From IMG/VR virus record IMGVR_UViG_3300020213_000034, positions 1 through 64,000 of that record: a stretch of 64,000 nt of DNA. One strand, written 5' to 3'. Of this stretch, positions 47,519-55,004 are shown one piece after another. The stretch's first letter is position 1. Each line of letters starts with the position of its first letter. The notes under the pieces are model-generated. The model had not been told where the DNA came from, searched no databases, and was given only the letters and a program-made list of their open reading frames with translations. The DNA comes from a virus. The position numbers and the translations under genes were made by a program.

Positions 47519-47832
47519 ACCAACCTACTCCCGCCAAGCTCGGTCTCCGGGCGCAACTCAAGCAAACGCAGCGACTGCTGAAGTCAGCCATTGCCAACGC
47601 CAACCACGGCACATTCGTGGCCAACGCCATGTTTTGGAAGCTGGGCCTCAAGGACCGCGAGGAGATCAAGGCCATCGTGGATGAATACATGGCAGTGATG
47701 CACGCCAAGGTCGTGGAAGAGAAGGCATCACGTGAACAGGGCAGCTCGCAAGTCATCGAGGGCTTCATCCCGGTTGACGCAGTGGTCTTGAGCAAGGTTC
47801 AAGAGCACCTCGACGGCACCGACAGCGCATGA
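47515..47832 (+). CDS. helical protein, paralog of 17952-18149
   Basis: 105 residues. GLRAQLKQTQRLLKSAIANA ... REEIKAIVDEYMAVMHAKVV matches the pattern of the 65-residue protein at 17952, with an added C-terminal acidic region. ATGA-coupled to both neighbours. Function unknown. Confidence 0.65.
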   Translation: MNQPTPAKLGLRAQLKQTQRLLKSAIANANHGTFVANAMFWKLGLKDREEIKAIVDEYMAVMHAKVVEEKASREQGSSQVIEGFIPVDAVVLSKVQEHLDGTDSA

Positions 47833-49385
47833 GCGGGCCATACTCCCCCATTCGCCCCAAGGACCGGGCGAGAGTGAGCCGGGTATACATCAACCTCGGC
47901 CGAACCGGAGACGCCATCGCAAGCCTGCCGCTCTGCTATCTCTACTGGAAGGAGACCGGCAAGAAAGCAGCGCTCATGGTGCATCGCCAGTTCTCCTCCT
48001 TCTTGGAGGGCGTGAGCTATGTTGAGCCGGAAATATGGGAGGGCGACTGGAAGGATGTTGGGTCGGCCCGCCAGCACTGCAAGCGCCTTGGCTATACCGA
48101 GATCAAGGTCGCTCAGATTTACGGCAACGGCATCACGGTGGGTCGCAACACTTCGTCCTTCATCCTCGAGTCATGGCATCAGGTGGGGCGATTGGCCGAC
48201 TGGGCCAATGCGCCTCTGGTGTTTGACCGACGCAATGCGGCCCGTGAGGCCAAGCTTGCCGAGGCCCTTCCGGAAGGCCTGCCAATCATTCTGGTTGCAG
48301 CCGATGGCGTGTCTTCCCCGTTCGAGCACCGCGAGGCGATGATGCAGGCGCTGCGAGAGACCTTCTCTGGCGCAGCCAAGGTTGCGCATATTGTGGACCT
48401 TGCCGACTATCGCTCGCCCCATTTCCACGACTTCCTCGGCCTGATGGACCGCGCCGCCTGCTTGGTGACAATCGACACCGGGTTTGGCCAGCTCGCCTGC
48501 GCCAGTTCCGTGCCCGTCGTGGCACTCATAGCTTACAAGCCGACGACGTGGCACAGCTCACCTCGCCGCACCCAGCACGTGGCCTACATCCGCTACAATG
48601 AGTTCCCGTCCCGCAAGGGGGAGTTCCTGCAGGCGGTTGACCGCTGCATCTCGGCCCGCCCCCGCGTTCAGACCAACAGCTCCCGCATTCACCATGTCTG
48701 GTCCGGCGTTGCGCTCAGCCATGAGGCCATCCGCCGGCAGGGGGTTGCGCAAGAGACGTGGAGGAGCGAGGCCTACGACTACGGCAACTGGCACGAATAT
48801 CAAGTCAGCTCGGCGGATTTCAAGCGATCCGCCCGAGACATCGGGGACCCGGTGGCGTTGCCATATATCAACGACATGCTGGATCACGCAGCGGCCAAGG
48901 CTGAGCCAGATGACATTTTGCTTATCACCAATACTGACATCTGTCTTGTGCCCGGCCTTGCCAAGGAGCTTGTGCAGAAGTGCAAATCCGTCGGGTCAAC
49001 CTATTGCCATCGGTGGGATTTCCCGCGAGTGAACACGCACATCGAGCGCAAGGACATCCATATCGGCAGCAGCTGGTATATTGGCTGCGATCTGTTCGCG
49101 TGCAGCAAGCGCTGGTGGGACCAGCACAAGCACAAGCTTCCACCGATGGTGCTTGGGCGTGAGTGTTGGGACTGGGCGTTTCGCGTTCTGATCGAAGAGA
49201 CCGGAGGGTCACAGATCGAGCGGGGCATATACCACGAGAAGCACGCTTCGCCTTGGGAGGTTACGCGCAACCTGAAGGGTAACCTATACAACCGCAGCTA
49301 CTGCCGGGCGTTCCTTCAGGAACGAGGACTGCCGTTGCAAGAGATTGCCAACGAGCCGTTCATCGACATCAAACGGCCCCTATGA
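47829..49385 (+). CDS. two-domain glycosyltransferase (GT9-like plus second domain)
   Basis: 518 residues. The N-terminal half resembles heptosyltransferase-type GT-B folds: RVYINLGRTGDAIASLPLCY, then DFLGLMDRAACLVTIDTGFG (donor-site signature) and VPVVALIAYKPTTW. The C-terminal half (ILLITNTDICLVPGLAKELV ... MVLGRECWDWAFRVLIEETG) is homologous to the N-terminal part of the protein at 49684. Probably builds or decorates glycans; the acceptor is unknown. Confidence 0.75.
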   Translation: MSGPYSPIRPKDRARVSRVYINLGRTGDAIASLPLCYLYWKETGKKAALMVHRQFSSFLEGVSYVEPEIWEGDWKDVGSARQHCKRLGYTEIKVAQIYGNGITVGRNTSSFILESWHQVGRLADWANAPLVFDRRNAAREAKLAEALPEGLPIILVAADGVSSPFEHREAMMQALRETFSGAAKVAHIVDLADYRSPHFHDFLGLMDRAACLVTIDTGFGQLACASSVPVVALIAYKPTTWHSSPRRTQHVAYIRYNEFPSRKGEFLQAVDRCISARPRVQTNSSRIHHVWSGVALSHEAIRRQGVAQETWRSEAYDYGNWHEYQVSSADFKRSARDIGDPVALPYINDMLDHAAAKAEPDDILLITNTDICLVPGLAKELVQKCKSVGSTYCHRWDFPRVNTHIERKDIHIGSSWYIGCDLFACSKRWWDQHKHKLPPMVLGRECWDWAFRVLIEETGGSQIERGIYHEKHASPWEVTRNLKGNLYNRSYCRAFLQERGLPLQEIANEPFIDIKRPL

Positions 49386-49684
49386 AGCGAACGCCCATCC
49401 GCCGCGTCAGCAAGAAACGCATGCGAGACATGCGGGAATACTCGAAGCTTCGCAAGGAGTTCCTCGAAAAGCACGTCAACTGTCAGGCGTGGCCAGTAAT
49501 CCGTTGCCACCTGAAGATGCACGGGCTTCCGCCCCCGCCGTCAACCGAGGTCCACCACAAGGCCAAGCGCGGCAAGAATTACCTCAACACTGATACGTGG
49601 CTGGCCGTGTGCCGCGCTAGTCATGAGTGGATCGAGAACCACAAAAACGTAGCCCGTCAGCTGGGCCTTTTGGAGAACATCTGA
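49382..49684 (+). CDS. HNH-type nuclease, small
   Basis: 100 residues, very basic N-terminus (MKRTPIRRVSKKRMRDMREY). STEVHHKAKRGKNYLNTDTW then LAVCRASHEWIENHK gives the H-H...N...H order of compact HNH or NinG-like endonucleases. Located between two glycosyltransferase genes. Confidence 0.75.
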   Translation: MKRTPIRRVSKKRMRDMREYSKLRKEFLEKHVNCQAWPVIRCHLKMHGLPPPPSTEVHHKAKRGKNYLNTDTWLAVCRASHEWIENHKNVARQLGLLENI

Positions 49685-51174
49685 TGCAGCCATCAATCTA
49701 TCACGCATGGTCAGGCAGCAAGGGCGACGTCGAGACCGACCGCCGCGTCTCCATGGCCCAGCAGACCAGAGAGACCGAGTCCGCCCAATACGGCGGCACG
49801 TATTTGCTCATGGACCTGAGTCAGCGCGACTTCAAGCGCACCGGCAAGGACGTCGGTGACCCGGCGCCGCTGCCGTTCATCCATGACATGGCTGATGCCG
49901 CCTTTGACACGGTCATCGAGAACGACTCCGACATCTGCGTCATTACCAACGCCGACATCTGTCTGTATCGTGGATTCTCCGACGAGGTTGCCGACGTCTG
50001 CGGGAAGCATGGCTCTTGCTATGCCTATCGCTGGGACTTTTCCAGTGTGTCTGGACCCATATCCACCAAGGCCGAGATCAAGAAGGGGCGCTGGTATATT
50101 GGCAGCGATGCGTTCGCCTTCACCCGCAAGTGGTGGAATGACCACCGCGATGAGCTTCCCCCCTTCATTCTTGGCCGGGAGACATGGGACTGGATTCTGC
50201 GTGAGCTTATCAAGGAGACAGGCGGACAGGAGCTGCATGCCGCCATCTATCATGAAAGCCACCGTTCGCCATGGAAGAAGGGCCGTCTCTATCAGCCGGG
50301 CAACGTCTACAACCGCAGCTATGCCCGCGCTTGGCTGCGCCACCGCAAGATGCACCTGCGCGAGATTGCCAATGCCCCCTACGACGAAGTGTCTTGGCCG
50401 CTGGTCAAATGGGCCAAGAAGGAAGGGGCGCCTGTCATCTCTGGCGTAACCACCGACGTCCTGATTGTCCTTGGCCGTGGCAGCAAGTGGTCCAACACCG
50501 AGCTGCGATACTGCCTGCGGTCGATTGAGAAGCATGCGAATGGCCTCGGCCGAGTGTTCGTGGTTGGAAACAACCCGGGCTTCCTGAGTAAGGAGTGCAT
50601 CACCCTGTGGCGCGACGACGCCGGCAAGAACAAGGAACACAACATCGCGGAACAGGTCATGCATGCCTGCAAGAGTCTGCCGCTGTCAGAGGACTTCCTG
50701 TGGACCACAGACGACGTGTTCTTCCTTCAGGATACAGACATCACCAAATACCCCTACTACCACGACGGCGATCTGGAGCAGAAGTGGAACAGGTGCAAGC
50801 CGGGCGGCTACCGCGTGGCGCTCATGCAGACGGACGCCCAGCTGCGCGGCAAGAGCCTGCCGACTTCGAACCACGAGATTCACGTTCCGCTGATGTATAA
50901 CCGCACGAAGTTCCGCTCGCTGGAGAAATGGCTCGACCTTTCGTCCCGGGTTCCCATGGGGCTGACGTTCCGCTCGGTCTACTGCAACGTCCTTGGCGTC
51001 ACCCCGGGCCCGCGCTACACCGACATGAAGATCGGCAACGCGACTACCGCGGCGGAGCTGAAGGCCAAGACATCCGGGCGGCACTGCTTCTCCATCGGTG
51101 ACGGTCTGCTGGATGACGCCAAGGGGTTTCTGCATGAGCTGTTCCCGAATCCGTCGAAATACGAGGCCTCCTGA
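49684..51174 (+). CDS. two-domain glycosyl/sugar-phosphate transferase (Stealth-like C-terminus)
   Basis: 496 residues. Residues 1-250 share the domain of the 47829 protein (CVITNADICLYRGFSDEVAD, WYIGSDAFAFTRKWW, FILGRETWDWILRELIKETG). Residues 255-496 resemble Stealth-family hexose-1-phosphate transferases: TDVLIVLGRGSKWSNTELRY opening, DFLWTTDDVFFLQDTDI metal-binding motif and NHEIHVPLMYNRT. Probably acts on capsular or surface polysaccharide. Confidence 0.75.
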   Translation: MQPSIYHAWSGSKGDVETDRRVSMAQQTRETESAQYGGTYLLMDLSQRDFKRTGKDVGDPAPLPFIHDMADAAFDTVIENDSDICVITNADICLYRGFSDEVADVCGKHGSCYAYRWDFSSVSGPISTKAEIKKGRWYIGSDAFAFTRKWWNDHRDELPPFILGRETWDWILRELIKETGGQELHAAIYHESHRSPWKKGRLYQPGNVYNRSYARAWLRHRKMHLREIANAPYDEVSWPLVKWAKKEGAPVISGVTTDVLIVLGRGSKWSNTELRYCLRSIEKHANGLGRVFVVGNNPGFLSKECITLWRDDAGKNKEHNIAEQVMHACKSLPLSEDFLWTTDDVFFLQDTDITKYPYYHDGDLEQKWNRCKPGGYRVALMQTDAQLRGKSLPTSNHEIHVPLMYNRTKFRSLEKWLDLSSRVPMGLTFRSVYCNVLGVTPGPRYTDMKIGNATTAAELKAKTSGRHCFSIGDGLLDDAKGFLHELFPNPSKYEAS

Positions 51175-51539
51175 TGCCAAGGTATACCGAGTTCAAATCG
51201 TGCTGTGCCCTCATGGAGTGGTGGTCCTTCTACGCACGGATCAACAAGTTCTACGAGGGCCTGCTGTTTCACTGCCCCAACCAGTCGGCGGGAGGCGTCA
51301 AGAATGGGCGCAATCTGCAGCGCATGGGTGTGCGCAAGGGCCAGCCCGACTACATGCTGGCGATTCCGCGTGGCGTATATCATGGGATGTTCATCGAGAT
51401 GAAGTCAGCTGATGGCAGGCTTTCTCCGGAGCAAAAGGTTGCCCTTGATAAGCTTGCCCAGCAAGGCTACTGCATCGCAGCTTTCTACTCGACAGATGAA
51501 GCTCGCAACGGCATTGAGGCCTATCTGAAACAGCCATGA
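51174..51539 (+). CDS. VRR-NUC nuclease
   Basis: 121 residues. NQSAGGVKNGRNLQRMGVRK then GQPDYMLAI and HGMFIEMKSADGRLSPEQK form the VRR-NUC core (P-D...E-x-K catalytic residues) of PD-(D/E)XK nucleases. Size matches stand-alone phage members. Likely a structure-specific nuclease. ATGA overlap with the next gene. Confidence 0.87.
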   Translation: MPRYTEFKSCCALMEWWSFYARINKFYEGLLFHCPNQSAGGVKNGRNLQRMGVRKGQPDYMLAIPRGVYHGMFIEMKSADGRLSPEQKVALDKLAQQGYCIAAFYSTDEARNGIEAYLKQP

Positions 51540-52000
51540 CACCGACTTACATATTCGACCTAGACGGAACGCTCGCGCTCTGTCATCACCGTCAGCATAT
51601 TCTAGACAATCGGGCGAACCCGCATCGCTGGCGCGACTTCTTCAAGGCCTGCGTGGATGACGAGCCTAATCGCTCCGTGATCCACACCTTCCATGCCTTG
51701 CTTCGCTCCGAGGGGGCTGTTGCGATCTGGTCCGGCCGCAGCGACGAGGTTCGTGAAGAGACGGAGCAGTGGCTCGAGTCGCGCCTTCACGTCAGCCGTC
51801 AGTGGCTGCGCGAGAACCTGCGCATGCGCCCGGCCGGAGACAGCCAGCCCGATGATACACTGAAGGGCGGATGGATGGACTCAATTATCACCCATGAATA
51901 CGCCGGCCCGGTCGCTATCTTTGACGACCGACAAAAGGTTGTTGATATGTGGCGTTCCCGCGGTCTTACCTGCTATCAGGTTCAGCCCAGCTTCGATTAA
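51536..52000 (+). CDS. Pnkp-like 3'-phosphatase (HAD family)
   Basis: 154 residues. YIFDLDGTLALCHHR is the DxDGT HAD nucleophile motif; AVAIWSGRSDEVREETEQWL, LRMRPAGDSQPDDTLKGGWM and IFDDRQKVVDMWRSRGLTCY follow the C-terminal phosphatase domain of T4 polynucleotide kinase. No kinase domain is present. It could remove 3' or 2',3'-cyclic phosphates from nicked DNA or RNA. Interesting beside the permuted tRNA-Lys. Confidence 0.83.
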   Translation: MTPTYIFDLDGTLALCHHRQHILDNRANPHRWRDFFKACVDDEPNRSVIHTFHALLRSEGAVAIWSGRSDEVREETEQWLESRLHVSRQWLRENLRMRPAGDSQPDDTLKGGWMDSIITHEYAGPVAIFDDRQKVVDMWRSRGLTCYQVQPSFD

Positions 52001-52002
52001 CC

Positions 52003-52374
52003 ATGAAAAAGATACTGTTCGCCTTCCTGCTGCTTGTCGGCCAAGCGTTCGCCATCGACCGATTGGCCTTCCTGCAGTGCATCGCTATTCAGGAGAATAG
52101 CTGGGGCAAGGCAGGCAAGGCCGGCGAGCTTGGCCCATACCAGATGATGCCCAAGACGGTGCGGGATGCCGGCGGACACGATCTAGTGGCTGCCTTGAGT
52201 CATCTGGAATGGCTCGAGCGCAGCCTGAAGGCCAAGGGCGTAAAGGTGAATGCATTCAACCTTGCGCTGTGCTGGAACGCTGGCCTTACCCGTGCCACAA
52301 CCGGGAAGGCCAAGCTGTTCAGTTACGACTACGCCCTGCATGTTGAGGGCCGCTACTACCGGCTCACCCGGTGA
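52003..52374 (+). CDS. secreted lysozyme/transglycosylase-like endolysin
   Basis: 123 residues. An N-terminal signal sequence KKILFAFLLLVGQAFA is followed by QCIAIQENSWGKAGKAGELG then PYQMMPKTVRDAG (catalytic Glu and the GxYQ/P motif of lytic transglycosylases) and FNLALCWNAGLTRA. Probably exported to cleave peptidoglycan. Overlaps the - strand gene end by 11 bp. Confidence 0.75.
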   Translation: MKKILFAFLLLVGQAFAIDRLAFLQCIAIQENSWGKAGKAGELGPYQMMPKTVRDAGGHDLVAALSHLEWLERSLKAKGVKVNAFNLALCWNAGLTRATTGKAKLFSYDYALHVEGRYYRLTR

Positions 52375-53227
52375 CCATCATCTCGGCCAGCTGCGGCAGC
52401 GTGGTCTTGAAGCAGTGAGAAAAGCTGCTGTACGAGGTGCAGCACTTCGTGTGGTATTCCCTGCTGTATTCAGCGTATACCTTCGCCCAAGACTCCTCCT
52501 CGGGAATGAGTGCATCAATGATTAGTACATCCATGCAGGCCTTGGCGTAGTCTCCAACGCTTCGGGTTACCCCGGAGCCTAGTACAGCCTCGTAGATCGG
52601 GCTGTTGACCTGTTCCCAGACCGCCTGCATCATGTCGCCGGCAAAGTTCCACTCCTTCTCGTCATCCGGGTTCATTACCCTCATGTGGGGGGATAGTCCC
52701 TTGGCCACAAGCCTAGCCTGTTCAGCCAGTTTCTTGGCTAGATGGTGCGGCTTGCGAAGCGGGCTGTCGTGGTGGCTGAAGTAGCCGACGTAGACCTGAA
52801 TTCCGGTGCTGCGATAGTAGCGGGCGTAGCCCACCATGGCGTTGCGCTGGGCGGCGTAGATCGTGTTGTTGCTCGGCGTGCTCGTCAGGGACACGTCGTG
52901 CTGCTCTTGAAACTGCAGGATACTTCCGGCCAAATATACTTTGCAGTTCGGCGCGTGGTCCTTGACGGCTTCGAGAATGTGAAGGGCGCCATCAACGATA
53001 GCCACTTGGTTTCGATACCAATCCTCATGCTTGGTGCTGGACTCGGCCGCGAAGTGGAAGACGTAGTCGGGCTCAGCCATGCGCACGATTGAGCGGACAT
53101 GGGTCTGGCTGACGACGTTGCATTGAATCCTGCTGTATGCATACACGGCCACACCTTCCCTAGCCAGCAGCTGCTTTAGGTAGTGTCCGTCCTGACCTCC
53201 TGCGCCAAAGATAATTGCCCGTTTCAA
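52364..53227 (-). CDS. NAD-dependent epimerase/dehydratase (GDP-mannose dehydratase-like)
   Basis: 287 residues. GAGGQDGHYLKQLLA is the Rossmann GxxGxxG motif with the GQDG variant typical of GDP-mannose 4,6-dehydratases; FHFAAESSTKHED and a Y-x3-K-like region (TIYAAQRNAMVGYARYYR, with Q in place of the Lys) follow. Part of a two-gene - strand island with a C-methyltransferase, consistent with synthesis of a modified deoxysugar. The Lys substitution may reduce activity. Confidence 0.75.
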   Translation of the reverse strand: MKRAIIFGAGGQDGHYLKQLLAREGVAVYAYSRIQCNVVSQTHVRSIVRMAEPDYVFHFAAESSTKHEDWYRNQVAIVDGALHILEAVKDHAPNCKVYLAGSILQFQEQHDVSLTSTPSNNTIYAAQRNAMVGYARYYRSTGIQVYVGYFSHHDSPLRKPHHLAKKLAEQARLVAKGLSPHMRVMNPDDEKEWNFAGDMMQAVWEQVNSPIYEAVLGSGVTRSVGDYAKACMDVLIIDALIPEEESWAKVYAEYSREYHTKCCTSYSSFSHCFKTTLPQLAEMMVTG

Positions 53228-54441
53228 CGGACCACCTCGAGATTAGGCAGCGGGAACAGGAGCTTGCCGCCGCCCTGCAGATAGGCTTGCTCTCGCTTTA
53301 CGATGCCTTCCCTAAAGTGCCAAGGCAGCACCAGCATATAGTCAGGCTTGTAAGCCCTTGCGAACTCCTCGCTGACGATCGGGATATGGGTGCCGGGGGT
53401 AAAGCAGCCGTGCTTGAGCGGGTTGACGTCGGACACAAAGCCGATGTCGCGGTTGGTGAATCCACAGTATTGCAAGAGCACGTTGCCCTTGGTCGATGCG
53501 CCCAGAGCCGCCACCGTGTGGCCTTGGTTGTTCAGATCGCTCACCAGATGACGCAGTTTGGCTCGATGCACCGATACCCGGGCCTCGAAGTTGCGCAGCT
53601 CAGATAGCATGTCGGTGCGCGTCTCTTTGAGCAGCAAGCCGGTGATGGCGATGGCGTTTTCCTTGTGGCCGCTTCCTATGTGCGCCGCAGTCACAGCAAA
53701 ACTTCCGCCGTTGATGTCGTTAAGCTCAACGTCGATCACGCGCAGGCCGTGCTTGGCAAGGAGTGCCATGACCACGCTTAGCGTGTAGTATTCCAAGTGC
53801 TCGTGGCACACCGTGTCGTAGGCGTTGGCCCGCAGCATGGAAGGGAGATAGCTCTGCTCAAAGTGCCAGATTCCCTGCGGCTTCAGGCTTAGAGCAATAT
53901 CCCGCACGAAGACGCTCGGGTCCTCGAGATCGTAAAACATGGCGATGCTCGTGATGATGTCTGCCGTGTTCATCGGACGGAACGCGAAGAAGTTCGCTTC
54001 CACTTCGATGTCCGTGCCCACGTAGTGCTCGCGCCACTTGTCCACGGTCGGGTCTATGCAGATGCGCCTGAGCCCTGCTGTGCCATAGCACTTCAGCAGC
54101 GTGCCGTCATTGCCTCCGATGTCGAGAACCGTGGACTCGGCATCCAGTGGCTTGATGGTCTGCAGGTAGGCGACCTTGTCTGTCAGGTGCTTGACCATGC
54201 TGGCGTTCAGGCCCGAGCGATAGCCGTAGTTGTCGCCATACATCTCGTTGAGATCGTAGCTCTGCTCCATCTGGAGCAGGCCGGAGTCTGGGCAATAGAC
54301 AAGGCTGACTGGGCCAGACGTCACCTTGTCGGTGCGCTTTTTGGGGAAAACCCCGGTGAGTGCCATGTTCCCAAGAGAAAGAACCCTTATCAGATTCGCA
54401 GAACCGCTGATGCGGCAACGGTCGATTGTGTCGAAGCTCAT
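53224..54441 (-). CDS. sugar C-methyltransferase (TylC3/NovU-like)
   Basis: 405 residues from MSFDTIDRCRISGSANLIRV. N-terminal zinc-type domain with CRISG and CPDSGLLQM, then the SAM domain TVLDIGGNDGTLLKCYGTAG, then HEHLEYYTLSVVMALLAKHG, and the C-terminal third SFAVTAAH, VAALGASTKGNVLLQYCGFT, a signature of dTDP-sugar C-methyltransferases. ATGA overlap with the dehydratase. A longer start at 54477 is possible. Confidence 0.85.
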   Translation of the reverse strand: MSFDTIDRCRISGSANLIRVLSLGNMALTGVFPKKRTDKVTSGPVSLVYCPDSGLLQMEQSYDLNEMYGDNYGYRSGLNASMVKHLTDKVAYLQTIKPLDAESTVLDIGGNDGTLLKCYGTAGLRRICIDPTVDKWREHYVGTDIEVEANFFAFRPMNTADIITSIAMFYDLEDPSVFVRDIALSLKPQGIWHFEQSYLPSMLRANAYDTVCHEHLEYYTLSVVMALLAKHGLRVIDVELNDINGGSFAVTAAHIGSGHKENAIAITGLLLKETRTDMLSELRNFEARVSVHRAKLRHLVSDLNNQGHTVAALGASTKGNVLLQYCGFTNRDIGFVSDVNPLKHGCFTPGTHIPIVSEEFARAYKPDYMLVLPWHFREGIVKREQAYLQGGGKLLFPLPNLEVVR

Positions 54442-54487
54442 GCCCGCCGAGCATTCACATGCCAAAAACGCTGTCAAAACAAAATTA

Positions 54488-54493
54488 TTGACG
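54488..54493 (+). promoter_or_regulatory. TTGACG promoter-like element before terminase
   Basis: TTGACG 29 nt before the ATG at 54522, with TAATAC 13 nt further on. Divergent from the sugar-modification island. Confidence 0.4.
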
Positions 54494-54521
54494 AATTAAG
54501 GCCATCTAATACCATGATCGG

Positions 54522-55004
54522 ATGTCCGATGAATACCAGCTGGCGGTAGTTCCAAAGAGGCGTAAGCGCATCATCTCCGAGAAGTTCGCTCCGTGCATGA
54601 AGGTAATGATGCCGGATCGCAGCTTTGTTATGGTTCCGGTGGACAAGATGGCGTCTGATGCTAAGCGCTCAATCTTGGTGGCCAAGGCGCGTGACTTTGT
54701 GACTGACCAGCTCGAGCGCCTGAAGAACGCAGCCCTGACGCCGGCCGAGGTGAAGGACTTGGTGAGGGCGGTTACCGACATTGACTCCCTGCAGCGGGAG
54801 CAGTATGTTACTCACGCAAACAACTCACCCGGAACCGCTTCTTCCAGTGAACTTGGCCGCCAGATGCAGGGTATTGTCCATGCCGCTGCTGCCGGAGCCG
54901 CTGCCGGAACGGCCGATAGCTTCGCCCAGAAGGCCAAGCTCATGGATGCCGCGGCAAGGAAGATTGAGACTGTCATTGACGTGAAGCTGGAGCACAAGAA
55001 ATGA
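54522..55004 (+). CDS. terminase small subunit-like protein
   Basis: 160 residues. Basic N-terminus (VPKRRKRIISEKFAPCMKVM), helical middle (AKARDFVTDQLERLKNAALT) and an Ala-rich helix (GIVHAAAAGAAAGTADSFAQ). No recognisable DNA-binding motif, but position and ATGA overlap with the large terminase support a small-subunit role. Confidence 0.6.
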   Translation: MSDEYQLAVVPKRRKRIISEKFAPCMKVMMPDRSFVMVPVDKMASDAKRSILVAKARDFVTDQLERLKNAALTPAEVKDLVRAVTDIDSLQREQYVTHANNSPGTASSSELGRQMQGIVHAAAAGAAAGTADSFAQKAKLMDAAARKIETVIDVKLEHKK

